NCBI GenBank assembly: GCA_009103225.1
Contig: RHPI01003156.1
Coordinates: 164,537 to 228,536, forward strand
Direction of reading: 5' to 3'
Length of the DNA stretch: 64,000 nucleotides
Origin: Chlorokybus atmophyticus
Taxonomy: Eukaryota; Streptophyta; Chlorokybophyceae; Chlorokybales; Chlorokybaceae
In this document: positions 29,241 through 40,116 of the stretch, piece by piece
Position numbering within the stretch: the stretch's first letter is position 1
How the letters are laid out: each line of letters begins with the position of its first letter
Translations under genes and position numbers: made by a program
The notes under the pieces: generated by a model
The model's database searches: none
What the model saw: the letters and a program-made list of their open reading frames with translations, nothing else
Told to the model about the DNA's origin: nothing

Positions 29241-31920
29241 AATTCAACACGGTGACTGACCAAGGACTGAGGGACCGACGGGTGCCTAAGCTTGCCTGCC
29301 GCTGCCTGAAATGTTACTTTTGGACTGTTGTGTTTGCCATTGGCTTATGTGGATTACCGCAAACGGCCGCGGGCCGAAAGTGGTTGTCAGTGGCAGTAAC
29401 CGGCCGAGAGTTGTCAACGAGGTACCCTTTGGTTGATGTGCCAAGACGGCCGTTAGCAGGTAGTCACAGGACAGCTGACAGCAATAGCCAGCGGTTTCTT
29501 GCCGTTACACTGCTGTTAATATATGACCCTTACCGTTGGACAAAAGTTGACAATTCATGCCGTAAGCCAACACCAACATGCCATGCAGCTTGTACATACC
29601 TTGGACTGATTGTTTAGTCTTGCAACTATAAGCCCATAATATATACAATGTACCGGCAATGGTGAGGGTATGTCCACTGGCAACTGAGCAGCCGATTTGC
29701 GCATGAAACTACCTTGTAACATTGAGTCTAGCTGTCGCACTTATGCGCAGCTTGTCAACCCGTGGTGCCTGCCTCAGAACTCCTCCTTAACCCCCTCCTG
29801 CTGTTCCTCCGCCGACAAGTCTTCTGCTTCAACATTGGAATTATCTTCATATGCTGCCTCACTCGCTTACAATACAGCGGCTACTTCGTCCTTCAGCTTG
29901 AATGTCAGCACCTCGCCGTGCACACGCATGCGCATGATGGTCGCTTTGAGAGTGACCACCTGCATTCGGTAAAGCTGTAAGAGTGGCGTGCTGCCCGAAG
30001 ACTAGCCCATCAGCATACACATGATTACCTGGTCTTCCGCTTTGTTGCACTCCGCCAGGCAGTTAGTCAGCCTGCCGTGCTGCTCTTGGTTCTCTCTAAC
30101 CAACATGGCAATCTGCAAGCATACTGCTTAATTGTCGCTAACAACATTATATCAAGTTATGAATTACCCATTCGTGGTACTCTGCAGCTTCTCTTTCGCG
30201 ACTTGTGAGCTCCCGCAAGTAGAGATAGGCTGTGCATTTGCGAGATTGGTCATGCTGTTCATGTGCATGACACTGGAGGGTGTGCATGAGGGTGTGCATG
30301 TGGTATTGACAATGTATGTCATGTGCAAGATACTTGAGGCTGTGCATGTGCAAGATAAAAGAACCCTAGCATGTAGCATTGACAATGCATTGTAACCCAC
30401 TTTGGTTATGCCAGTCTTCTTTGGTCCTGTCAATCATGTCGCCGTGGCTGCTGCTACTGGTGGGTTTGATGTTTTTAAAGAAAGTATTGTGGTGTGCCTT
30501 TGCCCACTTTGGAGCGGAACCCTGTAAGATATCGCCCAAATCATTGTTGTTATTGGATGTGCCCTTGGTAGGCATGGTGGGGTTTGACACCAAGGACACC
30601 CCACCGGCACCTTGCCCTGTGCGAACATGGGCTTCATCCCGGACCTCGACCACAACGCCCACTACGCCCCTGGCAGCGTCGCCAACGATCCACCAAACGC
30701 CACATACCCTTGGCATCACCGCACTGTAAGGGCATAGCTTGGTGGAGCCATTAATGGTGTTTTCATGCGCAGGGACTGGCATTGCCAGCACTTGTCAATG
30801 GTATCAACTGCCATTGCCATTGTAAAGAGGTACCATTTCAATGGAACCTTTTTGCAATGGCGTCTTCGTACTATTGAAACGGATCAATTAGGATAATTAG
30901 GCAAACTCACCCCACCCTGGACATGCAATGGCTCGATCGTACCATAATAATGGTACGATGGAGCCGTCACGCCAGAGAATGGCGGCCAATTTTCCGCCTC
31001 TGGCATGCAAGGGTAGCGGCGGTGGTGGCGGCGGCGGCGCGTGTTGCTGGATATGATGATGCTGGTTATATTGGCGACACCTGTGTCAACGTCAAAAATA
31101 GGCTATGGGAGTCCTTTGTCCGTATTGCCACATGCGCTTCGCCACACGTAGCTCGGTCTACATGCACATTGTTAGCAGCAGGGTGTGCAAGGAAGTCAAG
31201 ATGTATGTTGGCCAGCGTCAATTATAGTACGATGCGGGTCATGTGGAACCGGGGAGTTCGATCTAGGATGCGCACATGCTTGATGCTGAAGGATTCCTCC
31301 AGGAGACACACGCACAGCAGCAACAGGAGGAGGAGGAATTGAACGAGGGCTTTCGATGTGTGCGTGTGCCTGAGAAACATGTGGCACGTCAACATGGAAG
31401 TGGAGGCGTCCCTTCGCACGCGTCGGAATTCAGGTGGTATGGCTCGGAGCATGCTCTTGCAGTGGCATTCGTGCAGTGCAACAACGGCCAAGGCCTGTCG
31501 GCCTCCGACATGGGCCGGATCATCAAGTGCATCCGTAATGCACATTTTCTTACGGAAGAGCTTCAGTGGGAGACCGGTGTGCATGTGGCCAGCTACCTCT
31601 GGACCACAATTGCTTTCTCTCAATCTGAGGTGTGTTTACGGTGTGCGGTGCATGTGCTTCAACCATTAGAGCCATGTTACATATGTACATGAGTGTGTGC
31701 TGCCGTATCAGAACTACGTGACAGCTGACATGTGCAAGCCTGGAGATCGTGAGGATTAGAACATCAGCGTCACATATATGCCGGTCAAGGTCTGTAAAAT
31801 GCAGTTTCTAATCAAAGGCCATCATGGCTGTTAATGCTCTTGGTTGGAGCAGGTATGGCTCGCGTGGTTGTATTGCAATCCACATACCGTCAATGGCTTC
31901 AATCTCCATTGGTGACGAGC
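29241..31920 (+). mobile_element. Plavaka-like transposon, copy B, truncated left part
   Basis: Collinear with 2,861-5,932: same CACGGTGACTGAC end, subterminal region, leader with a single copy of the 357-bp unit, GTACCAT cluster (30,790-30,960) and first transposase exons. It is broken at 31,920 by a miniature LTR element, and nothing of the rest (methyltransferase, OTU) is found in this window. Confidence 0.85.
31105..31920 (+). pseudogene. Transposase N-terminal fragment (copy B)
   Basis: Same ATG and C2HC finger as copy A. TAG at 31,225-31,227 and 31,264-31,266 replace CAG codons present in copy A (5,213 and 5,252). After these, 31,276-31,625 is one uninterrupted frame with SASDMGRIIKCIRNAHFLTE, which shows that copy A carries a 2-nt insertion near 5,370. 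The 82-bp intron is conserved. Cut off at 31,920 before the first catalytic Asp. Confidence 0.8.
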
Positions 31921-32404
31921 TGTTACAGCCCATTCGACCACAAAAGGTTTGGTGCTTTTATGGTCAATTGGTGGTTATATCATGTACCTTCCCGTTACAT
32001 TCCCCCCCACTTAAGAACGCTGACGTCTTCGGCATATAGCTCCCATCAGCTGGGGAATCATCCCAGGGGTTTGCTAGGGTTGGCCACCTGCCCCAACGGC
32101 AAGGACCGGCAAATTAGGCCCATACCGGTCAACGCACGCATAGCGCGCCGCTGCCGGCCCCACAGGTCGCATTGCGATAGGCAGGTCGCATCTTGCCGCG
32201 CCGACTGAACTGGTCAGTCCGACGCGACTGTCATTAGGCAAATCGCGACCTATTGATGATGACACTTATAAAGTGACCATTTATGATGTTATTGGATCGA
32301 GAAACAACGACCGCGTAATTCGTGTGCAAGGCAGGAATGGAACCCTGGTCTCAAGCTCCGATGACCAATGTCACAGCCCACTCGACCACAAAAGGCTTGG
32401 TGCT
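31921..32404 (-). mobile_element. TRIM-like miniature LTR element
   Basis: On - : LTR end ...GGGCTGTGACA (32,369; copy left to 32,404), PBS-like TTGGTCATCGGAG (32,368-32,356), ~340 bp without coding capacity, polypurine tract (32,012-32,000), then a 79-bp LTR (31,999-31,921) starting TGTAACGGGA and ending GGCTGTAACA. The two LTRs share about 35 bp before the upstream one is cut by a Copia LTR fragment. Tiny LTRs, no genes, intact PBS and PPT are the TRIM pattern. PPT plus LTR start match the chromovirus at 265-287, the likely parent. Confidence 0.7.
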
Positions 32405-32621
32405 GACCATTGACTAGTGTTGACTAGTGCTGACTTTAACCATAGTTGACTAGAGTTGACTAGTGCTTAGTAGCATAGTATGTAAGACACTGTATACTGC
32501 TTAATACAGTGGGTCACACATTGTCTCTATGGTTGGCATGCTTGCTGCACTTGTCCTTAATGTGTGCACACTTGTATGTAGGAGGCAAATACACACACAC
32601 TAGGCGCATTACTACTTCTCA
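32405..32621 (+). mobile_element. Copia LTR-1 fragment (3' part)
   Basis: Matches the downstream half of the LTR-1 family (TTGAC-rich part, TATGTAAGACACTG, ...TTCTCAACA). The upstream half is missing. Confidence 0.85.
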
Positions 32622-33990
32622 ACAGGAGGGAGAGGTGCGCCCCCACGTGGGGAGGGGAGAGGAGGAGGTAAACAAGGAGGGTAACAGTGGTGGCGAGGAG
32701 GAGGAGGACGATGAGGACCCGCCCTCCGTCACTTGCAAGCGGAAGAAGAGGGTGGCAAGCCCGCTCTTCAACGCTTCCACCCCGTCCATGACACTCACGG
32801 AGGCCATGGCAAGGAGGTTGGAGAAGTTGGAGGCGGAGAACATGTGCCTCAAGTGTGGGAAGGCGCCTGCCATCCCTCACAATGAGCCTGTTGATGAGCT
32901 TAACCACCCGCTTCTCACGAGCATCCTTCGCCGCGACAAAGGCGACTCCACTATACCCGATGCTCGTATGGAGGTGTTGGCCACTCGCTTTAACGATCCC
33001 GCGGTCCCTTAGAAGGGGAACATGAAGAAGCGGGCTAGGCAACACATTGACGTGGCGGCGTACATCGCCTCGGCGGCGGCTTCTTCAAGCGTGTGCCCGC
33101 TCACCTTGCCAATGATCCCCACTTCACAAAAGGCCGCAAAGAGAACATGAAAGGTGGGCTCATTCTTTGTTGAGCACGTGTATACATTTAAGAATGCATG
33201 CGGGTGCGTTCGGGTACCCACGCACACATGCACATGCGTCCATTATAGGCCTTATGAAGGCTGGCCCATTGTCGATGTAGAGGCATCCATATGGATACAC
33301 AGTCATCTATATTGATATATTTGTTCCGCATCCCTCTTCCCCCCATATCCGATGGGGGGGGAGGACCCGCACCTAACACCCTTGCATGTCCACCTCTGTA
33401 TTCACATTATGATTATTTACAACAAGGTTACATGCACAACAGGTTGCATTTGCATGTCATGTATGAGGTGGTGATGGTAATGTGGGTGCGCCTGGCGCTA
33501 ACCCAGGGGCTCTGAGCTTATGTATGCATGCCCGCAACCAGTGTTGCTCACATGTGCTCTGTGCACCACCATTGGACGAGGTGTGCACGCAGTTCCACCA
33601 TGTGGAAGTCGCCAACAAGCATAGTTGAAAGGTGGTGGAGGAGCTCACGAGCGACCCTCTAGCTACGGACAATACAAAAGCAAAGCGCCTTAAGAAGGCA
33701 ATCAAAAAGGCGGCTGCGGTGCAACTTAAGCCCAAGGCAAAGGCGGCCTACACTCCCAACAAGGGGCGGGGTCAATACCCCCCCCCCCCCGCCTGCTACT
33801 CTGGCATCCTGGATCGGAATGCATATGGTGCGGGGCATACCAGCTTCAGGACCGCTCAAATGCAGTCTTAAGCCGCCTCTATAAGGGGCCAATGCGGCTC
33901 TCGCACATACTATAACTGTGGAGAGACGGGGCACTTGCGTGCCTATTGCCGCAAACCCTCAGCAGGACGTGGCGGCCACTAGTTTAATAG
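32622..33990 (+). pseudogene. DIRS gag-like ORF with damaged zinc knuckle
   Basis: Acidic start (EEEVNKEGNSGGEEEEDDED), a helix (ARRLEKLEAENMCLKCGKAP), TAG at 33,010-33,012, then a basic part (AKRLKKAIKKAAAVQLKPK) at 33,630-33,760 and YYNCGETGHLRAYC near 33,910-33,955, where the first Cys of CX2CX4HX4C is Tyr. Related copies lie at 44,473-45,693 and 47,540-47,790. Confidence 0.7.
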
Positions 33991-34685
33991 CACAGCTCTG
34001 CAGCCGCTGTGACGGCCTAGTCGCTGTACACTTGCATTCGTTGATGCTATAGCCCGGTAAGGCACTTCTTTGTGTTGGCCACTACTGCTTTAATCAAACT
34101 ACAAGCTTGGTAAACGAAAGTGCTGGATTCGTGATTAAAACTTGCAGAATCGCTATTTTGCTCGTAATGTTCGCTAGGGGTCTCTGAACACCCCCGAATA
34201 AAACTTTGGGACTATTATTATGAGGCGGATAGCATCATGCTGAGCAAAAAAGAATCAGGTTTTAACACATATTGAGCAAGTAGTTATGGCCATATGAAAG
34301 TCACAATAGGGATGAGGCCCAAATGACCTCCATTATGCATGCAACTTTGTGGCTAACTCTGTGAGGCCAGGAGCTTTATGATGAGCCCGTGCTCACTGGA
34401 CTCCGACATTGTATGCAAATGTTGTGGTTGTGTGCGCGCTGATATGCACACACGCATGTGTTGGGGGGCTGGCATGCGCCCATAACAACAACGGTCGTAT
34501 GCAATGATTTACACTGCCATGAAAATGGACCTTGTGCACAACTGGATGAAGCACCATGGGTTTGCTCGTGTCCCTGCCAAACTCACCGTTGAGGGGCCTT
34601 ACATGCGTCATCGACTGCGTGATGCCCTGCCGGCATGTCGTGAATATGTGAGTGTACTATTGTGCTCTTATGGGTGGAGTACGGG
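33991..34685. other. Degenerate part between DIRS gag and RT
   Basis: No coherent frame. Its right part (34,590-34,685) is shared with the fragment at 46,850-47,048, so it belongs to the element. Confidence 0.5.
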
Positions 34686-35445
34686 TACAAGCTACCATGG
34701 GCTGCTGACCCACCCCCGGAATGGGCATTCACCAACCACCAGGGTGTGCATGAGTTTGCGAACTTTACTGCGGCTGCCATTGCCAACTAAATGCATAGTG
34801 AGGCCGCACAAGAGTGTGTCACATCCCCCCTCGTGGTGAGCCCACTCAATATGGTCAATGATACCCGCAAGCTGTGCCTCATCGTGGACGTGCACTATGT
34901 CAACTCCTACTTGGTGAACACGCCGTTCAAATATCATGAGGTGCGCAGCATGCCGGACTTGCTGCTGCCCGAGGACTAGTTGTTCTCCACAGATTTGAAG
35001 TCCGCCTATCATCATGTGAACATACACTCCGCCTTTCGAGGCTACTTGGGGTTCTCCATCGCGGGCAAAGTGTACTATTTTTACTTGTTGCCATTTGGAT
35101 TTAACACGGCTCGCGTTGTGTTCACAAAGGTGATGAAGCAATTGGTCCGCCATCGGTGTGTACAAGGCATCTGCATTTAGCCATATATTAATGACTTCCT
35201 GTTTGCTGCCAGCTCAAAGGCTGAGCATGCCTCCACCCTAGCCGTGAAAGCGGATGCAGCTTGGTGCGGGTTGGTGATCAACCCAAGGCATAAACTGTGC
35301 TCGGTAGAGTTATTATCTTATATTGTCTATCTCGATTGTCCTCCTCGGCTTTGTGTGGGATACACACACTGGCGTGGTGTATGTTCCCGGCTAAAAGCGA
35401 GATGGTTTACTTTGGGACCTGAAACGCGCATTTGGTGATAAGCGT
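34686..35445 (+). pseudogene. DIRS reverse transcriptase
   Basis: Reads PLVVSPLNM, FSTDLKSAYHHVNIHSAFRG, YLLPFGFNTARVVFTKVMKQ and PYINDFLFAAS, the DIRS-type RT blocks (DLKSAYHH, LPFG, YxDDF). The first Asp of the YxDDF pair is Asn (codon 35,190-35,192, GAT to AAT). Stops at 34,788, 34,977 and 35,178 split the frame. Catalytically dead. Confidence 0.85.
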
Positions 35446-36440
35446 CATGTGCCAATAAAGTTACTGGCCCGCATCTGTGGCAAGCTACAATCCATATTCG
35501 TGGTGTTGGGCCCTGCCGTCAAACTCATCACTTTGCATACACGCCGCTTGGTTGAGACGCGCCGCTTTTGGAGTTCACACATGGTATTGCGCAAGGTTGA
35601 AACTAATGATCTTATGTGGCTGCGGGACCACTTTGAGGAGCTTAATGTGGCGCCCATATGGCCTACAATACATCCGAACATCGTGTAATTTGTGGACATT
35701 TATGGCACTGGTTGGGGACTAGTGCGCCATGGCACGGATACCCCAATAGCAAAAGGCATATTCACATGAGGAGTGCCTTTATCAATGAACCGTGAGCTTT
35801 TAGGCCTTGAGCGAGCACTGCTCACGGTAGAGGCGGAGCTGTACGGGTGGATTGTGATGCGCTATGGCAATGCTCGCAATGTATACCACATTATGCGCAA
35901 AGAGGGCAGTGAGGCCAAACACTTGCAGCAAGTGGCATGTTGCATCTTTGTCTATATTGCCACCGCCATTGCATCCGCTTGCATGCGGAGGGGTTGCCAC
36001 GCGAAACTGTATGAGGAGGCGGACGCGCTCTTCACGGCACTAGATTGGATTGGTTGGACTCTACAAACACCCTGGGTCCGCTTGCTCGCCCGCAAGTGGG
36101 GCCCCTTCGACATGGACCGCTTTGCCACAGATGCTAACACTGTGTGTGTGGCCTTCAACTCCGCATTCCATATTCAGGCTCGTTCAGTTCAATGCCTTTA
36201 ATTGTGCTAGGAGTGGCTGCAACAACTGGTGCCACCCCCCTCCACACCGCGTTGGCACTGTTTTGTGGCATGCTCGCAATTGCAAGGCTCGCATGTGCCT
36301 TATTGTACCTGAATGGACAACCCAAACTTGGTGGCCCGTGCTCTGCCCGCGAGGAGTGTGGGCACCATTTGTTACAGATGTCGTGTGCCTACTTAATGGC
36401 CCAGCCTGCTTGTGGCCTAGCTCATAAGTCATGGAACTCC
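35446..36440 (+). pseudogene. DIRS RNase H / methyltransferase-like region
   Basis: Follows the RT in register with ARICGKLQSIFVVLGPAVKL and FEELNVAPIWP (connection), then MDRFATDANTVCVAFNSAFH and an NNWCHPP...VPEWTTQTWWP block, which match the DIRS RNase H end and methyltransferase-like domain as I remember them. Interrupted by several frame changes. An inverted fragment of the same part occurs at 47,434-47,515. Confidence 0.7.
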
Positions 36441-36549
36441 AAGCGGGCTTGCCAAATGTTGCATGTGGGCATTGCGTATTGTCTTATGTTCTAGCCATTG
36501 ACACGTCCTGTGTGCAGCTGCTGTTGAGCGTAGCCTACTATAGTCGCTT

Positions 36550-37546
36550 ATGCTCAACGTCCCCGGAGACTATGAGATTGAGCGCCTACGCACCTTATAC
36601 CCGGCAGTGGCAGCGGCGTCACATGCTACTAGCACCCTGTGGGGCCATCAGGGCTACTGGCGTCGCTTTATGGAGTTCTGCACGCCTCGTGGTTGGGCTG
36701 CCCTGTCAGCAGTGGTTGGGCTGCCCTGGCATAATGGCTTTATTTCTCACTAAGGTGTTGGCGGATTCCACCACCCCGGCACCTGTAAAACATGCCTCTT
36801 CCGCCATACATGCTGCGCATATCACGGTAGGTCAGGCCTCTCCCACAGCGCACGCACTCGTGGCGGTGGTGCATGAGGCCGCTGCCAGGCTGCTACCATC
36901 GAACACAAGGAAGAAGCACGCCTACACGCCTGAGCTCTTGCGAGCCATGGCTTCACACTTTGCTCGCAATGGGTGGGACTGGGTGGCCAGACTGCAAATG
37001 GTGGCTGTGGTGCTGCGGTTTGCAAATATGTTGCGATATTCCAACCTCGCCGAGGTTAATGCACATGGCATTATTTTGCGACTATATTGCATGCATTTGT
37101 CATCTCGTGCAGCATAACCAATTAATATGGTGTGGGCGCGACACTGCACATAGCTACTATTGGGGTAATTTGTGCCCAGCAGCATAACCACTTAATATGG
37201 TGCACACCGACAAGTTGTTGTTTGGTTCGGGCTACAAGCAAGCCAAGCCCGGCAAGTTGCTGCGCTCCATCACGCGAGCGGGGGAATGTGCATTATATGC
37301 GACACCGTGGCACCGTATGACACCAATTTCGATTTGAAAAAGGCCGCCATCAAGGCGGCGGGGGGGCACCCCACACGTTTTGGCACACAATCTGCCCTGT
37401 CGGGTGCGACAACCCAGGCGGTGCAGGCTGGTGTGCCCCGGCACGTGTGGCAGAAGTTTGCACGTTGGAAGGCTTCCATTGCGGCTGAGGGCTATGTGCG
37501 TGCGGCGTTGCTTGAGTTGCATACACTTATGAGAAGCTTCGGCTGA
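36550..37546 (+). pseudogene. DIRS tyrosine recombinase
   Basis: N-terminal core-binding part (TLWGHQGYWRRFMEFCTPRG) and catalytic part (LRFANMLRYSNLAEV with the first Arg; later FGTQSALSGATTQAVQAGVP and FARWKASIAAEGYVRA with Tyr codon at 37,493). The His and second Arg expected in the H-x-x-R box are Gln (37,387-37,389) and Leu, and three stops interrupt it. It once joined circular cDNA into the genome without target duplication. Confidence 0.8.
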
Positions 37547-37692
37547 AGTGGTACGTGCTCATACTGTTTTTATCCATTTGTCGACCCATAGCAACCCCCC
37601 AACTTGAGCTGTGTGTCGCATATAACTCGTGTGTGAGTTGCTAAACTCCCACACTCAATGGTGTAGCCTTGCCCTTTGCATCCTGTACCTTG

Positions 37693-37732
<40 letters not shown>

Positions 37733-37763
37733 TACTTCTTGAGCAAGTTTGATATATTAAAAA
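37547..37763 (-). mobile_element. Copia pol fragment (minus) with (TC)n
   Basis: 37,640-37,690 and 37,735-37,755 match 41,860-41,930 of the minus-strand Copia pol (CCACACTCAATGGTGTAGCC). A (TC)16 run at 37,697-37,728 lies inside the match. Confidence 0.7.
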
Positions 37764-37916
37764 CTATGTATGCATATATGCGCCCTACCTCATACATGCG
37801 CTCACACTAGGGGGAACACCAACTGTTACATACAAGCATATCAACACGATAGAGAAATGTATTGCAATTCCACCGGTATGCGCCACATATAGGGACTTAT
37901 ATGCTAAGCTGTTTCA
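37764..37916 (-). mobile_element. Copia LTR-2, part 1 (split by an insertion)
   Basis: Reverse complement of the solo LTR-2 at 45,694-46,044 in its GCGCCCTACCTCATACATGC part, and like 43,084-43,140. It continues at 40,117 after the inserted LTR-1 element. Confidence 0.75.
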
Positions 37917-38281
37917 TGTAAAATGTTATAGCTTGTTGAAAGTACATGTATAGGTGGCGCCTACATGTAGTTGGTACGATCAACTTAACCTTTATAGTTA
38001 CGTGAGTTACGAGAGTTAAGAGAGTTACGACAGTTACGGCAGTTATGGTCAACCATGGTCAACTTTGACTTTGACCGTTGACTTTAACCATTGACCAGTG
38101 TTGACTTTAACCAGAGTTGACTAGTACTTAGTAGCATAGTATATAAGACACTGTAAACTGCTTAATACAATGGGTCGCACATTGTTTCTATAGTTGGCGT
38201 GCTTGCTGCACTTGTCCTTAGTGTGCACACTTGTATGTAAGAGGCAAATACACACACTAGGCGCATCACTAGTTCTCAACA
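37917..38281 (+). repeat. 5' LTR (LTR-1)
   Basis: TGTAAAATGTTATAGC...AGTTCTCAACA. Contains GTTACGAGAG repeats, a cluster of TTGAC motifs and a TATATAAGACACTG box. Confidence 0.92.
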
Positions 38282-38294
38282 GGTTATGGGCCCA
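38282..38294 (+). other. Primer-binding site for an initiator tRNA-Met half molecule
   Basis: GGTTATGGGCCCA follows the LTR directly. Its complement TGGGCCCATAACC is the anticodon arm of eukaryotic initiator tRNA-Met, as for Drosophila copia, which is primed by a tRNA-iMet fragment. Confidence 0.8.
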
Positions 38295-38403
38295 CACTCG
38301 CTTGTGTGATCGCTTGTGCTAGTGAGAGAAAGTGTTGAACATAGGCGCCTACTAGTAGAGTATTCTTGGGGAGAGGGTGAGTTATACTATTGTATAGCAA
38401 GCA

Positions 38404-39099
38404 ATGGCTGACACAGATAGGATGCCCATTGAGTCCCTTGATCTGTACAACTACGCTTCATGGTCGCTGAAGATGAAATTGGTGCTGATCCGCAAGAAGC
38501 TCTGGAGTTTAGTCGACCCCACCTCCTCCACATCATTGCGGTCAAGAACAAATTGCAAGACTGGACGTGAGGCATTGGAGGTCTTCGACACCCTCTTCAA
38601 GGCCAATAGCAACTCGCGCAAGTTGCAGCTGAGACGCAAGCTGACACTTCTGAAAATGGAGCACAAAGAGCCAATCCAGAAGTACATCTCGCGTGCAAGG
38701 GAGCTTTGGCGAGACCTTGCAGCAGTGGGCCGCGATGTGAAGAAAGAGGAGGTAATGTGGGTAGTCTTAGCTGGCTTGGGAAAGAGCTTTGCTACGCTAG
38801 TGACTGTGTTGGAGTCCTCAGATGTGGTTTTGAAGTTTGCTGATGTAATGCCTAAGCTGCTAGCTGTGGAAGGCAAGTTGGATGTTCAGGATATAGAAAA
38901 TGGTGGAGAACCTATCGCACTTGCTGTCTTATCTTCTCAACACACACGAAGCAGGAGCAAAGCAGGTGGTGGGAAGCCATCACGTGACAAAGAGTGTCAC
39001 TACTGCAAGATGAAGCGCCACTTCATTCCTGAGTGCCAGAAGAGGATCCACGTTGAGGCAACCAAGGAGGAGCACGCCACGATGGCGATTGCTTTCTAG
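38404..39099 (+). CDS. gag: Copia gag
   Basis: 231 residues, ATG at 38,404, no lesions. Typical Copia capsid blocks: LYNYASWSLKMKLVL near the N-terminus, ELWRDLAAVGRDVKKEEV in the middle, and the zinc knuckle CHYCKMKRHFIPEC (CX2CX4HX4C) at about residues 198-211. Normal Copia elements continue into protease in the same frame; here the protein stops soon after the knuckle, so only the coat protein remains. Conservation of this ORF without pol suggests a gag-only element that supplies or borrows particles. Confidence 0.88.
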   Translation: MADTDRMPIESLDLYNYASWSLKMKLVLIRKKLWSLVDPTSSTSLRSRTNCKTGREALEVFDTLFKANSNSRKLQLRRKLTLLKMEHKEPIQKYISRARELWRDLAAVGRDVKKEEVMWVVLAGLGKSFATLVTVLESSDVVLKFADVMPKLLAVEGKLDVQDIENGGEPIALAVLSSQHTRSRSKAGGGKPSRDKECHYCKMKRHFIPECQKRIHVEATKEEHATMAIAF

Positions 39100-39747
39100 C
39101 ATTGGTGAGGACCTCAAGGAGTTGCAGTGGATGGTGTTCGTCCGTCCTCTCCCACTGCAAGGGCGCATGAAGGACATGCGCAGACGGAGGTCGCAGACAC
39201 AAAGGTCTGTGAGAGTTACTGCTAGCCTATGAGTAGTTGCTGGTGTTGAGCTGCATACACTAGAGGTTGCATTGCTGTGGAGTTGTTTTTTGGTAGCACA
39301 CAGGTGTGCGATGCTGGATAGAACACTTCATTTGATTGCCATGCAAGGCCTGAGTTGTGTAGTTAGCTAACAGGAGATGGGAGGGGTGCTTTCCTTGGTA
39401 GAAGGGTCTGATCAACCCTTGCACGGCCTGCACTCTGGTATAGCATTGCTAAGGTAGAGAACTCAGTGTAGTTTATAGCATAGTTTGCCATTGAGGGAGT
39501 CTTCAAAACCACCTGAGCAAGGTCAGGCGTGGCGTGGTAGAACTTGATTTAACAACTATGAGGAGGAAACAAGGAGTATTGGAACCTTGTAGTCCTGCTG
39601 GCAGCATGAGGAGAAGGATGGTGTTATGGAGACAAGCATCAAGTCCGTGGGAGCAACACATCCGTGGGAGTGTTCAATAGAGTAAGTTAATGTGGGTAAG
39701 CTGGCGAGAAGAACTTGGAGTTCAAGGTCAAATTGCTCGCGTGGGAG
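39100..39747 (+). other. Non-coding part of the gag-only element
   Basis: No protease or RT motif; repeated CCGTGGGAG/GTGTT motifs (39,648, 39,668, 39,740) before the 3' LTR, the last acting as polypurine tract. Confidence 0.6.
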
Positions 39748-40116
39748 TGTTAAATATTATAGCTTGTTGGAAGTACATGTATAGGTGGCGCCTATATGTC
39801 GTTGGTTTGATCAGCTTAACCTTTATAGTTACGGGAGATACGAGAGTTAGGAGAGTTACGGCACTTATGGTCAACCATGGTCAACTTTAACTTTGACCAT
39901 TGACTGTGACCATTGACCAGTGTTGACTAGTGTTGACTTGATCAGAGTTGACTAATACTTAATAGCATAGTATATAAGACACTGCATACTGCTTAATACA
40001 GTGGGTCGCACATTGTCTCTATAGTTGGCGTGCTTGCTGCACTTGTCCTTAGTGTGTGCACACTTGTATGTAAGAGGCAAATACACACACACTAGGCGCA
40101 TCACTAGTTCTCAACA
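39748..40116 (+). repeat. 3' LTR (LTR-1)
   Basis: TGTTAAATATTATAGC...TCTCAACA, 369 bp, clearly diverged from the 5' LTR at several positions, so older than the gypsy at 16,306. Confidence 0.92.

Larger units (their letters stand above)
32622..37546 (+). mobile_element. DIRS-type tyrosine-recombinase retrotransposon, decayed
   Basis: Order on +: gag-like ORF with CCHC knuckle, RT, RNase H with methyltransferase-like region, tyrosine recombinase; no integrase and no LTRs of its own. This order defines DIRS elements, known from green algae. Many stops and frameshifts, and key residues are lost in the RT (YINDF) and recombinase. Terminal repeats typical of DIRS were not found; both ends abut Copia material. 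Confidence 0.85.
37917..40116 (+). mobile_element. Non-autonomous Copia element: LTR-1, gag, LTR-1
   Basis: 2.2 kb with 365- and 369-bp LTRs, PBS, a gag ORF, about 650 bp without genes and a GTGGGAG polypurine tract. No protease, integrase or RT. Flanks TTTCA and TTTAA are a 5-bp TSD with one change; removing the element and one copy restores an LTR-2 that aligns without gap to 43,084-43,443. Mobility would need pol in trans. Confidence 0.9.

Noticed and set aside
34393-36432. Minus-strand frames across the DIRS element
   Set aside because: Shadows of the RT and RNase H reading on +, which carry the conserved blocks.
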